This document shows positions 8,789-15,309 of a stretch of 64,000 nucleotides of DNA, piece by piece. The number at the start of each line of letters is the position of its first letter. Within the stretch, counting starts at the first letter, position 1. Location of the stretch: contig NZ_FQYP01000012.1 of assembly GCF_900141785.1 (NCBI RefSeq), forward strand, positions 45,294-109,293, written 5' to 3'. The notes under the pieces were generated by a model. The model was not told the DNA's origin, searched no databases, and saw only the letters and a program-made list of their open reading frames with translations. The position numbers and the translations under genes were made by a program. The stretch is from Aquimarina spongiae. Its GTDB lineage: Bacteria > Bacteroidota > Bacteroidia > Flavobacteriales > Flavobacteriaceae.

Positions 8789-9757
8789 TTAGCAGCATCC
8801 TCCTCCATCGTAATGATAGGTGGATTCGCTAATAAAAATATCATCTCTGCCAAGGTCTGCTAGTGCACCGGCAGTTTTATCGCATACAGCGATAGGCTGG
8901 TTTTTTAATAAAACATGTCCTTTTTTATCATCAAAATAATCTTGATCTCCATAATAGATAGCAGCTTTACCTGTAAATACACAAGGCCCATCCTCTGGCA
9001 TTGGATCTTTGATGGCAGCAACTTCTATAGACTCGATATAGATCAATTCGTCGGTATCATAATTTTTTGGATCCAAAATACGATACGGTTTACGTGCTCT
9101 AATTTCGATGGTACCAAACCCTACATCTGTTAGTGCTTTTACGTAATCAGCAATCGGTAAGCTTCCACTTAGACAAAGTGCTCGTAACCGTTCGTCGTTA
9201 CGAAGGTTGTCATTCATAGGCTGCTCACAAGTAGGATCACTCATTACTAACCTACCATGTGGCTTCAAAACACGGTACATTTCTTCGATAGCTTTCTTTA
9301 AATCTTCTTCTTTGAAGATATTAAAAAGACAATTTTGAGCTGCTACATCCACACTGTTATCTTCGAGAGGAAGATTAAGTGCATCTCCATATCTAAGATC
9401 TACAAATTCACTTTTGAACCAGTCATTTTGTGCTTCAGCTTCTTTAAAGTTCTTTTTGGAAGCATCCAACATTTCCTGAACCACATCAACACCAATTACA
9501 CCGTGCTTTTGACGAGAGAAATACGAGAACTGTAATAATTCCATTCCACCACCTACACCAACATAAAGGATTTTGGGGTTATTAGTCAAATCTCTTGCGT
9601 TTACCGTACTACCGCAGCCGTAATTCATTTCCTGCATGATTTTAGGAATTTTAAGGCCTGGTAATTCCCAGATAGGATTTGTGGTACAGCATAACCCAAC
9701 ATCTGGGGTTATGGCTGCTTCTTTATATACATCATGTGTTGTATCTAAATAACTCAT
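8789..9757 (-). CDS. arsM: Arsenosugar-biosynthesis arsenite methyltransferase ArsM
   Basis: A 322-aa SAM-dependent methyltransferase. The SAM-binding glycine motif (LYVGVGGGMELLQF) is followed by the acidic VIGVDVV. Cysteines expected in arsenite methyltransferases are present: C23 and C24 (GLCCTTN), C48 (NYGCGST), and single Cys in DPTCEQP and RALCLSG. The protein ends in GGGCC, a possible extra As(III)-binding site. Family knowledge: ArsM methylates As(III) stepwise, and in arsenosugar clusters its dimethylarsenic product feeds ArsS. It is the last gene of the minus-strand operon, 18 bp after the PNP gene. Presence of ArsS in the same operon argues for the arsenosugar role rather than simple volatilising detoxification. 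Confidence 0.9.
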   Translation of the reverse strand: MSYLDTTHDVYKEAAITPDVGLCCTTNPIWELPGLKIPKIMQEMNYGCGSTVNARDLTNNPKILYVGVGGGMELLQFSYFSRQKHGVIGVDVVQEMLDASKKNFKEAEAQNDWFKSEFVDLRYGDALNLPLEDNSVDVAAQNCLFNIFKEEDLKKAIEEMYRVLKPHGRLVMSDPTCEQPMNDNLRNDERLRALCLSGSLPIADYVKALTDVGFGTIEIRARKPYRILDPKNYDTDELIYIESIEVAAIKDPMPEDGPCVFTGKAAIYYGDQDYFDDKKGHVLLKNQPIAVCDKTAGALADLGRDDIFISESTYHYDGGGCC

Positions 9758-9775
9758 AGTTCTTTCTTTTTTTGT

Positions 9776-10588
9776 TTACATAGATTTTATTAGCTCTTTG
9801 AAAAGGAGAATCAGATTAGGTTCTGCTTTTCCAGCCATTTGGATAATTTCTTCGATATTAACAGGTTTCAGGTTGTCTGGATCACACTCGTCGGTTAAAA
9901 CGGATACCGCTGCAACGGGAAGATCCAGATGATTGGCTACAATGATTTCTGGCACTGTACTCATACCAACAGCATCGGCACCTATAATTTTCAAGTAGCG
10001 ATATTCTGCTCTGGTTTCAAGTTGTGGCCCTACAACAGAGGCATACACACCTTTGTGTAGTGTTATATTGTGATTGGCTGCAATAGCCTCTAATTTTGAA
10101 TTGATTTCTGGATGGTAAGGAGCACTCATATCGGTAAAGCGACTTCCAAGTTGTTCCACTCCTTTAAAAGCCAGAGGGGATCCTCCCTGAAGATTGATAT
10201 GATCGTCAATTAGCATTAGTTCTCCTTTTTTGAAATCCAAGTTGATCGCACCTGCAGCATTAGAAACCAATAATTTTTTGATCCCAAGCTGATGCATAAT
10301 ACGCACCGGGAATGTCACATCCTGAAGAGAATACCCTTCATACAGATGAAACCTCCCTTGCATAACAACCACCTTTTTTCCTTCGAGCTTTCCATAAATT
10401 AATTTTCCTTTATGAAATTCTACTGTGGCTGTTGGGAAATTAGGAATGTGATTGTAACTGACTTCCTTGATCACCTCGATATTATTCAATAACTGACCTA
10501 ATCCGGTTCCTAAGATAATTCCGATTTCAGGGGCTTCAAACCCTTTATCTTTTAAATAATCCGTAGTTTCTTCAATGTATTTGATCAT
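9776..10588 (-). CDS. Purine-nucleoside phosphorylase, PNP/MTAP family
   Basis: A 270-aa trimeric-type PNP. Signatures are GIILGTGLGQL (phosphate site), MQGRFHLYEGY, VSNAAGAIN, HINLQGGSPL, VGPQLETRAEYR and VGMSTVPEIIVA. It would cleave a purine nucleoside with phosphate in the cytoplasm. At the base-specificity position where mammalian PNP has Asn (Asn243), this protein has Asp233 (VLTDECDP), as in MTAP-type enzymes that accept 6-aminopurines. Its start overlaps the TIGR04282 stop by 17 bp and ArsM follows 18 bp later, so it is an integral operon member. I infer that it acts on an adenosine-linked arsenical made by ArsS, removing adenine. Ordinary purine salvage is the alternative. Confidence 0.9.
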   Translation of the reverse strand: MIKYIEETTDYLKDKGFEAPEIGIILGTGLGQLLNNIEVIKEVSYNHIPNFPTATVEFHKGKLIYGKLEGKKVVVMQGRFHLYEGYSLQDVTFPVRIMHQLGIKKLLVSNAAGAINLDFKKGELMLIDDHINLQGGSPLAFKGVEQLGSRFTDMSAPYHPEINSKLEAIAANHNITLHKGVYASVVGPQLETRAEYRYLKIIGADAVGMSTVPEIIVANHLDLPVAAVSVLTDECDPDNLKPVNIEEIIQMAGKAEPNLILLFKELIKSM

Positions 10589-11198
10589 CTGTTTGTTTTA
10601 AAAATTTTTGAAATGCAGGAATATCTTTGATATCCTCATAATAATCCACATCATTTCGTATGTCTAATAATTTATGGTTATGTTGTTCTATGTCATGTAA
10701 TGTATCTCTAAAAACAGTGTCGGTACCCCAAGCTTTGTTTTCAAAAACAGCATTGTTTAGTGATTTCATTCCCAACAAGTAATATCCTCCATCTTGGGCT
10801 GGCCCGACTACATAATCGTGATGTTCTAGCTGCTCAAAAGCAAATTCTAGATCTCTTTGATCAAGGTCATACATATCACTACCTATAATGATAATCTTTT
10901 CAAAACCTTGCTTAAATCCGTTGACAAATGCGTATTTCATTCGGGCACCCAGATCTTCTCCAAATTGTTCTTTCTTTTGGTATATGGTTGGATCCCAAAT
11001 ATCATTTGGGTTTATAGATACCGAGTAGTGTACCTCTTTTACGCATGTTAACCCTTCTGTAATAGAAACGGTATGTTGCAAAAGCATTTTGTACACATCT
11101 AAAGCTGCCTGATCTCCAATAGTGGCTGCTAGTCGTGTTTTGCACTTGCCCAGTTCTGGGTTACGGGTAAATATTAATAACAAGTTTTTTGTATTCAT
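10572..11198 (-). CDS. TIGR04282-type glycosyltransferase (canonical copy)
   Basis: A 208-aa DUF2064 protein of the 'arsenosugar biosynthesis glycosyltransferase' group (rSAM/selenodomain-associated transferase 1, TIGR04282). It carries the full nucleotidyl/glycosyl-transferase signature: RNPELGKCKTRLA at the N-terminus, IIIGSDMYDLDQRDLEFAFEQL (DXD-like) in the middle and GPAQDGGYYLLGM near the C-terminus. It is cytoplasmic. Together with the TIGR04283 protein it is expected to transfer sugar in arsenosugar/arsenolipid assembly; donor and acceptor are not established. Its ATG overlaps the upstream rhodanese stop by 4 bp and its own end overlaps PNP by 17 bp, showing tight translational coupling. 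Confidence 0.88.
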   Translation of the reverse strand: MNTKNLLLIFTRNPELGKCKTRLAATIGDQAALDVYKMLLQHTVSITEGLTCVKEVHYSVSINPNDIWDPTIYQKKEQFGEDLGARMKYAFVNGFKQGFEKIIIIGSDMYDLDQRDLEFAFEQLEHHDYVVGPAQDGGYYLLGMKSLNNAVFENKAWGTDTVFRDTLHDIEQHNHKLLDIRNDVDYYEDIKDIPAFQKFLKQTDDQIH

Positions 11199-11701
11199 TC
11201 CTGATATCTTTTAGTGCCTTTTTCTAACCATTTTTCCCATTCTTCAGAAAAGGGATGCACTTGGTCTGTTCGTTGTTCTTTACTATTGAAAACAGGATAG
11301 CCATGATTGATCCATTCAAAAATTCCGCCGTATAAATTATATACATTGTGATATCCTGCTAGTTTTAATTTTTCTGAAGTCACTTCTGATCGAATCCCAA
11401 GGCTACAATACACTACAATTTTGGTGTCTTTATCGATTTCCGGGATTTCAGAAACTTTAGTGATATCAAATTGATCGTATCCTACATAAATAGCATTTTT
11501 TAAATGGCTAACCTTGTATTCGCCTATTTCTCTAGAATCAAGAACCACAATGTTGTCGATTTCATCCTTGATGTCTTCGATGGTTACATATGGGATGCTC
11601 TCGGTATTATACATCGTCAATAATTCTTCAATAGAACCCTGACCTGAATGAATCCAAGGGAATAAGAAACAAAGTAGAATGATACCTTTTTTTACAAGCA
11701 T
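11195..11701 (-). CDS. Exported rhodanese-like protein
   Basis: A 168-aa protein with an N-terminal signal peptide (hydrophobic GIILLCFLFPW, cleavage near HSGQG) and one rhodanese domain. Active-site loop VVYCSLGIRSEV holds the catalytic Cys; LDSREIGEYKVSHLKNAIYVGY and YNLYGGIFEWINHGYPV are the flanking family motifs. Rhodaneses carry persulfide sulfur. In the periplasm it might transfer sulfur or act as a thiol-arsenic handling protein, but nothing in the sequence decides this. It starts a coupled block (rhodanese, TIGR04282, PNP, ArsM) and is separated from the upstream TIGR04282-like gene by 155 bp containing a hairpin. Confidence 0.88.
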   Translation of the reverse strand: MLVKKGIILLCFLFPWIHSGQGSIEELLTMYNTESIPYVTIEDIKDEIDNIVVLDSREIGEYKVSHLKNAIYVGYDQFDITKVSEIPEIDKDTKIVVYCSLGIRSEVTSEKLKLAGYHNVYNLYGGIFEWINHGYPVFNSKEQRTDQVHPFSEEWEKWLEKGTKRYQE

Positions 11702-11754
11702 ATAGTTAGCGCAATATTTTGCTATTGAATATTCATTATGGTGTTTTTGATGAC

Positions 11755-11779
11755 TATTCTCAATGGTATTCTGAGAATA
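11755..11779. promoter_or_regulatory. Inverted repeat between the two halves of the arsenosugar operon
   Basis: TATTCTCA (11755-11762) and TGAGAATA (11772-11779) are exact reverse complements around a 9-bp spacer. It lies in the 155-bp gap upstream of the rhodanese gene. It could be an operator of an internal promoter or an attenuator hairpin; there is no clear U-run. Confidence 0.4.
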
Positions 11780-11856
11780 TCTGGGTCTTTATAAGTTATA
11801 ACTGATTCGCAAATCAAGACTTCTTTTGAATCACGAAAAAAGACCATTAAGGAATG

Positions 11857-12531
11857 TTACGGAGTAGGCGATCCTTTGTTATAAGCAATCGTATGATATA
11901 TGGTAGTGTTTTCTAGAGAAACTACATTTTGAATACTTTTAGAATGAGAAAGAATGAGTTCCAAGGCTTTTAGAACCCCAAGTGATAATCTCCTGCTAAA
12001 TTTTTGAATAATTTTTAAATCAGAAACACTATCGATGTCATATAGTACCTGAAGCTTTGAGATAGCTACCTCACAAGCTCCAAGAGTGGCAATGAGATTT
12101 ACAGTAAGTGTTCTTGATTGCCAGGGTAAATTTAAAAACAAAGAAGGAACAAAATGGGTATTACATAATCCCATCAAATAAAATCCTCCATCAACAGAAG
12201 GGCCAATTACAAATTTATCTTCCTCTAGCAATTGGGCAGCTTGCAGCAAATGTGTTTTATTGAGTAGAGGAGTATCGTTACCAATAGTAATTACTTTTTC
12301 GTATCCTTTCTTAAAGATACTTTGAACAGCATTTACAAAACGTTCTCCAAAGTCAACTCCGTATTGTTGTTCTTCGGTGATTACATAGTAAGGAATATGA
12401 GTGCTTTTTACAACAGCAATGGTGGATTCATTAAGTTGAGCAAATAGTTGCTCACCACCTCTCATAGGCTTATGCAATAATTCTTCTTTGGCAGAATTAG
12501 CAAAAACTAATATGGCTGTTTTTGAATGCAT
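11857..12531 (-). CDS. Diverged TIGR04282/DUF2064 protein
   Basis: A 224-aa relative of the canonical TIGR04282 protein. It keeps the central VITIGNDTPLLNKTHLL and the GPSVDGGFYLMGL motif, but the N-terminal P-x-x-G-x-x-KTRL signature of the active family is replaced by NSAKEELLHKPMRGGEQL. That change removes residues normally used for nucleotide-phosphate contact, so it may bind a different donor or be a non-catalytic partner of the canonical copy. The ArsS gene ends 9 bp upstream, so the two are co-transcribed. Having both a canonical and a diverged copy in one operon suggests a heteromer or two sugar steps. Confidence 0.75.
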   Translation of the reverse strand: MHSKTAILVFANSAKEELLHKPMRGGEQLFAQLNESTIAVVKSTHIPYYVITEEQQYGVDFGERFVNAVQSIFKKGYEKVITIGNDTPLLNKTHLLQAAQLLEEDKFVIGPSVDGGFYLMGLCNTHFVPSLFLNLPWQSRTLTVNLIATLGACEVAISKLQVLYDIDSVSDLKIIQKFSRRLSLGVLKALELILSHSKSIQNVVSLENTTIYHTIAYNKGSPTP

Positions 12532-12540
12532 ATTATACTA

Positions 12541-13608
12541 TTACGCTACTGTTCCCTGACAACTACTACCTGCACCTGCAGTGCAACCATAGCAGTGTTG
12601 TGAAATTACGATATTTCTATTATTTAGCAAATCTTCGTTGTATTCACTAATATGTTTTACTTTGCTAGCTACCTTAAGATCAAGCATTTGATTGAAATCA
12701 CAATCGTACAACCAACCGTCCCAGCTTACAGAAATGGTATTGGTACACATTACATTGGCAACGGCTGAAGGATTGTAGGCATCTACCAGGGCATACATAT
12801 AGTCTTCATAGTTTTCTGAAGCAATTAAATAATCCAAAAACCTACTAATAGGTAGATTGGTGATCGCAAACAGATTATGGAATTGAATTCCGAAATCTTC
12901 AAGTAATGCCTTTTTGAAATCTTTTTCCATAGAAGCTTGATCCCCAGGTAAAAACGCACCCGAAGGATTGTAGACCAAATCCAACCGCAAATCGCTATCC
13001 GGCATCCCATACCCACGTTCATTGAGTTCCTGAAGTGCCTTGATCGATTTGTCAAAAACACCATCTCCTCTTTGTTTGTCGGTTTTACCACGAGTCCAGT
13101 GCGGCATTGAAGAAACCACATGCACATTGTGCTTTTTGAAAAAGTCCGGAAGATCGTAATATTTCTTATTAGCTCTTATGATGGTAAGGTTACTTCTTAC
13201 AATAAAATCTTTGATTCCAGCTTTGCTAGCCTCTTCAACAAACCATCTGAAATTAGGATTCATCTCGGGAGCACCTCCGGTTAAATCCAGCGTATGCGCT
13301 CCTGTATTTCTGATCACCTCCAAACATTGCATCATCGTTTCTTTGGTCATGATCTCTTTCCGGTCCGGTCCGGCATCAACATGACAATGTTCACAAACCT
13401 GATTACACATGTATCCGACATTGATTTGCAGTATTTCAAGCTTACGAGGACGTAAAGGGAACTGATTAATTTCAGCTATTTTGTCGGCAAACTTGGGTAA
13501 TTCGCCATTGGCAAAAATACCATTGTTTAAAATTTCCAGCTGTCTTTGAGTATTGGCTAACTGGTCATTTCTTTTATGTAGCGACTGTTTTTTCTTTGTT
13601 TCAGACAT
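12541..13608 (-). CDS. arsS: Arsenosugar-biosynthesis radical SAM protein ArsS
   Basis: A 355-aa radical SAM enzyme. The 4Fe-4S cluster motif C-x3-C-x2-C is Cys68, Cys72 and Cys75 (CNQVCEHCHVD), followed by LDLTGGAPEMNPNF. The C-terminal half is the DUF3641-type domain with VMCTNTISVSWDGWLYDCDFNQ and the cysteine cluster CYGCTAGAGSSCQG. Family knowledge: ArsS joins the 5'-deoxyadenosyl group of SAM to dimethylarsenite to give an arseno-adenosine, the precursor of arsenosugars. It lies between the peroxidase-like gene (29 bp upstream) and the diverged TIGR04282 gene. At the segment usually written SLPCY this copy reads SSMPHW, which may or may not matter. Confidence 0.93.
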   Translation of the reverse strand: MSETKKKQSLHKRNDQLANTQRQLEILNNGIFANGELPKFADKIAEINQFPLRPRKLEILQINVGYMCNQVCEHCHVDAGPDRKEIMTKETMMQCLEVIRNTGAHTLDLTGGAPEMNPNFRWFVEEASKAGIKDFIVRSNLTIIRANKKYYDLPDFFKKHNVHVVSSMPHWTRGKTDKQRGDGVFDKSIKALQELNERGYGMPDSDLRLDLVYNPSGAFLPGDQASMEKDFKKALLEDFGIQFHNLFAITNLPISRFLDYLIASENYEDYMYALVDAYNPSAVANVMCTNTISVSWDGWLYDCDFNQMLDLKVASKVKHISEYNEDLLNNRNIVISQHCYGCTAGAGSSCQGTVA

Positions 13609-13637
13609 TTTTCCTTTAATATTTTTACGATCAGAAA

Positions 13638-13973
13638 CTACATAGAGAGTTTCTCGTACTTATTCATCATTTGTACACCATGTACCAGAGTAGCACCACT
13701 TTCGATTGCTGCTCCTGCGTGCACTGCCTCCATCATCTCTTCTTTTGTAATTCCTCTTTGTAATCCATCTTTGGTGTATGCATCTATACAATATGGGCAT
13801 TTTACCACATGAGATACGGCAAGGGCAATCAAAGATTTTTCCCTGGCGCTCAAAGCACCTTCTTCAAATACTTTTCCGTAGTAATCGAAAAATTTAGTGC
13901 CTAATTCTTCGCTCCATTCTGTGATTTTACCAAACTTTCTAAGATCCGCCGGATCATAATATGTTTTAGACAT
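13638..13973 (-). CDS. Arsenosugar-associated AhpD/carboxymuconolactone-decarboxylase-like protein
   Basis: A 111-aa single-domain CMD/AhpD-fold protein. The redox motif is Cys-x2-Cys in HVVKCPYCIDAYTKDG, with His upstream and Ala-rich helices after it. The length and motif match the 'arsenosugar biosynthesis-associated peroxidase-like protein' that accompanies ArsS. It may reduce or oxidise arsenic intermediates or protect ArsS from peroxide; this is inferred from neighbourhood. It is the first gene of the minus-strand operon; the presumed operator lies 44 bp upstream of its start. Confidence 0.88.
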   Translation of the reverse strand: MSKTYYDPADLRKFGKITEWSEELGTKFFDYYGKVFEEGALSAREKSLIALAVSHVVKCPYCIDAYTKDGLQRGITKEEMMEAVHAGAAIESGATLVHGVQMMNKYEKLSM

Positions 13974-14016
13974 ATGCTGTTGTTTTATTTGGGAATAAAT
14001 TTATTTGTCGTTGTTT

Positions 14017-14039
14017 ATAGTGTATCACTTACACTATAT
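14017..14039. promoter_or_regulatory. Operator-like inverted repeat upstream of the arsenosugar operon
   Basis: TATAGTGTA (14017-14025) and TACACTATA (14031-14039) are exact reverse complements around the 5-bp spacer TCACT. It lies 44 bp before the first operon gene and 222 bp from the divergent lacI start. The form fits a dimeric winged-helix repressor such as ArsR/SmtB, but no arsR gene is in the window. Confidence 0.55.
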
Positions 14040-14260
14040 TTCTAAAATTAACTTTATTTTTTTTGAAAAATTAAAGTTTAGGTAATATAAAAAAACCTTA
14101 ACGAATAAAATGGTTATTTCTTAAACATCATAAGAATAAGAGCACAAAGTGCCGATGTTTTAATATTACGTTAAGAAAAAAGCTTAATTTAGACTCGAAA
14201 GTCAATTTGCGAGATATTCTTATTTCTGAAATAAGAATTATAATTTATTACACAAAGGTC

Positions 14261-15301
14261 ATGAGGAAAAAGGTTACTTTAAAACAACTTGCTCGAGAAT
14301 TAAATTTATCGATATCCACAGTTTCGAAATCTTTAAAGAATGATCCCGAAATCAGTCAAAAAACAATCAATAGGGTTCACGAATTAGCAAGTTTTTACAA
14401 TTATAAACCCAATGCATTAGCCGTTAGTTTAAAAAGTAACAAAACCAAAACCATAGGGGTAATTTTACCAGAAATACTTAACCACTTTTTTGCAAAAGCA
14501 CTTTTCGGAATAGAAAAAGAGGCCGCCAAAAATGGATATAAAATAGTGACCTGCATTACCAACGAATCCTACCAAAAAGAAGTAGAATATGTAGAGATGC
14601 TCAACTATAGTAGTGTTGATGGCTTTATCGTGGCATTGAGTCAGGAAACCCAAGTGCTTAACGAATTAGACCATTTTAAGGTATTGAAAAGAGAAAATGT
14701 TCCAGTGGTAATGTTTGATCGAGTAAGTGATGAAATTGATTGTGATAAAGTGATTGTAGACGACAAAGTAGCTTCCAAAAATGCGATGCAATACCTTATC
14801 GATACAGGATGCAAACGAATTGCCATAGTTACTACTATTGGAGATATTAGTGTTGCTAAATTGAGATTAGAAGGAGCTAGAGAAGCTGCAGAGGCTAATA
14901 AAGATGTTTCATTGATAAATCTTGAAGTAAAAGACACGATAATAGATTTAGTGGAAAAAGAATCTAATGCCATAGAAAATGAAATTGAGAAGTTTCTGAA
15001 AGAGAACGATCTTGATGCTGTATTAGGTCTTGATGAAACCGCTGCAGCTATTACTATAAATATATCTCATAAGTTAGGTTATAAAATTCCTCAAGATATT
15101 TCTGTGATTGGATTTACAGACGGATTATTGTCTAAGCATTCGTATCCCAAGTTGACTACAGTATCTCAGCATGCAGAGGATTTGGGAGCAAAAGCCGCTG
15201 AAATTTTACTGGGCCATCTCGTGGATGATTATGATGAAAATTATAAAACCGCTACCGAGATTGTGAAAACTTCTTTAATCGTAAGAGAATCTACCAAATA
15301 A
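14261..15301 (+). CDS. LacI family transcriptional regulator 1
   Basis: A 346-aa LacI/GalR regulator. I start it at the ATG at 14261, where the HTH begins (MRKKVTLKQLARELNLSIS); a TTG 54 bp upstream would add 18 residues with no family match. Residues 1-55 are the DNA-binding headpiece (TVSKSLKNDPEIS), and the rest is a periplasmic-binding-protein-like sensor with GVILPEILNHFF, DGFIVALSQ and VPVVMFDR segments. It should sense a sugar or sugar-phosphate. It is convergent with GH65 (8 bp between stops) and sits at the edge of the glucan locus, so I infer that it controls that locus together with LacI 2. Confidence 0.92.
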   Translation: MRKKVTLKQLARELNLSISTVSKSLKNDPEISQKTINRVHELASFYNYKPNALAVSLKSNKTKTIGVILPEILNHFFAKALFGIEKEAAKNGYKIVTCITNESYQKEVEYVEMLNYSSVDGFIVALSQETQVLNELDHFKVLKRENVPVVMFDRVSDEIDCDKVIVDDKVASKNAMQYLIDTGCKRIAIVTTIGDISVAKLRLEGAREAAEANKDVSLINLEVKDTIIDLVEKESNAIENEIEKFLKENDLDAVLGLDETAAAITINISHKLGYKIPQDISVIGFTDGLLSKHSYPKLTTVSQHAEDLGAKAAEILLGHLVDDYDENYKTATEIVKTSLIVRESTK

Positions 15302-15309
15302 AGTTAGAT

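Noticed and set aside
14207..14260. N-terminal extension of LacI 1 from a TTG
   Set aside because: The added 18 residues have no match to LacI headpieces, and an ATG lies exactly at the HTH start.
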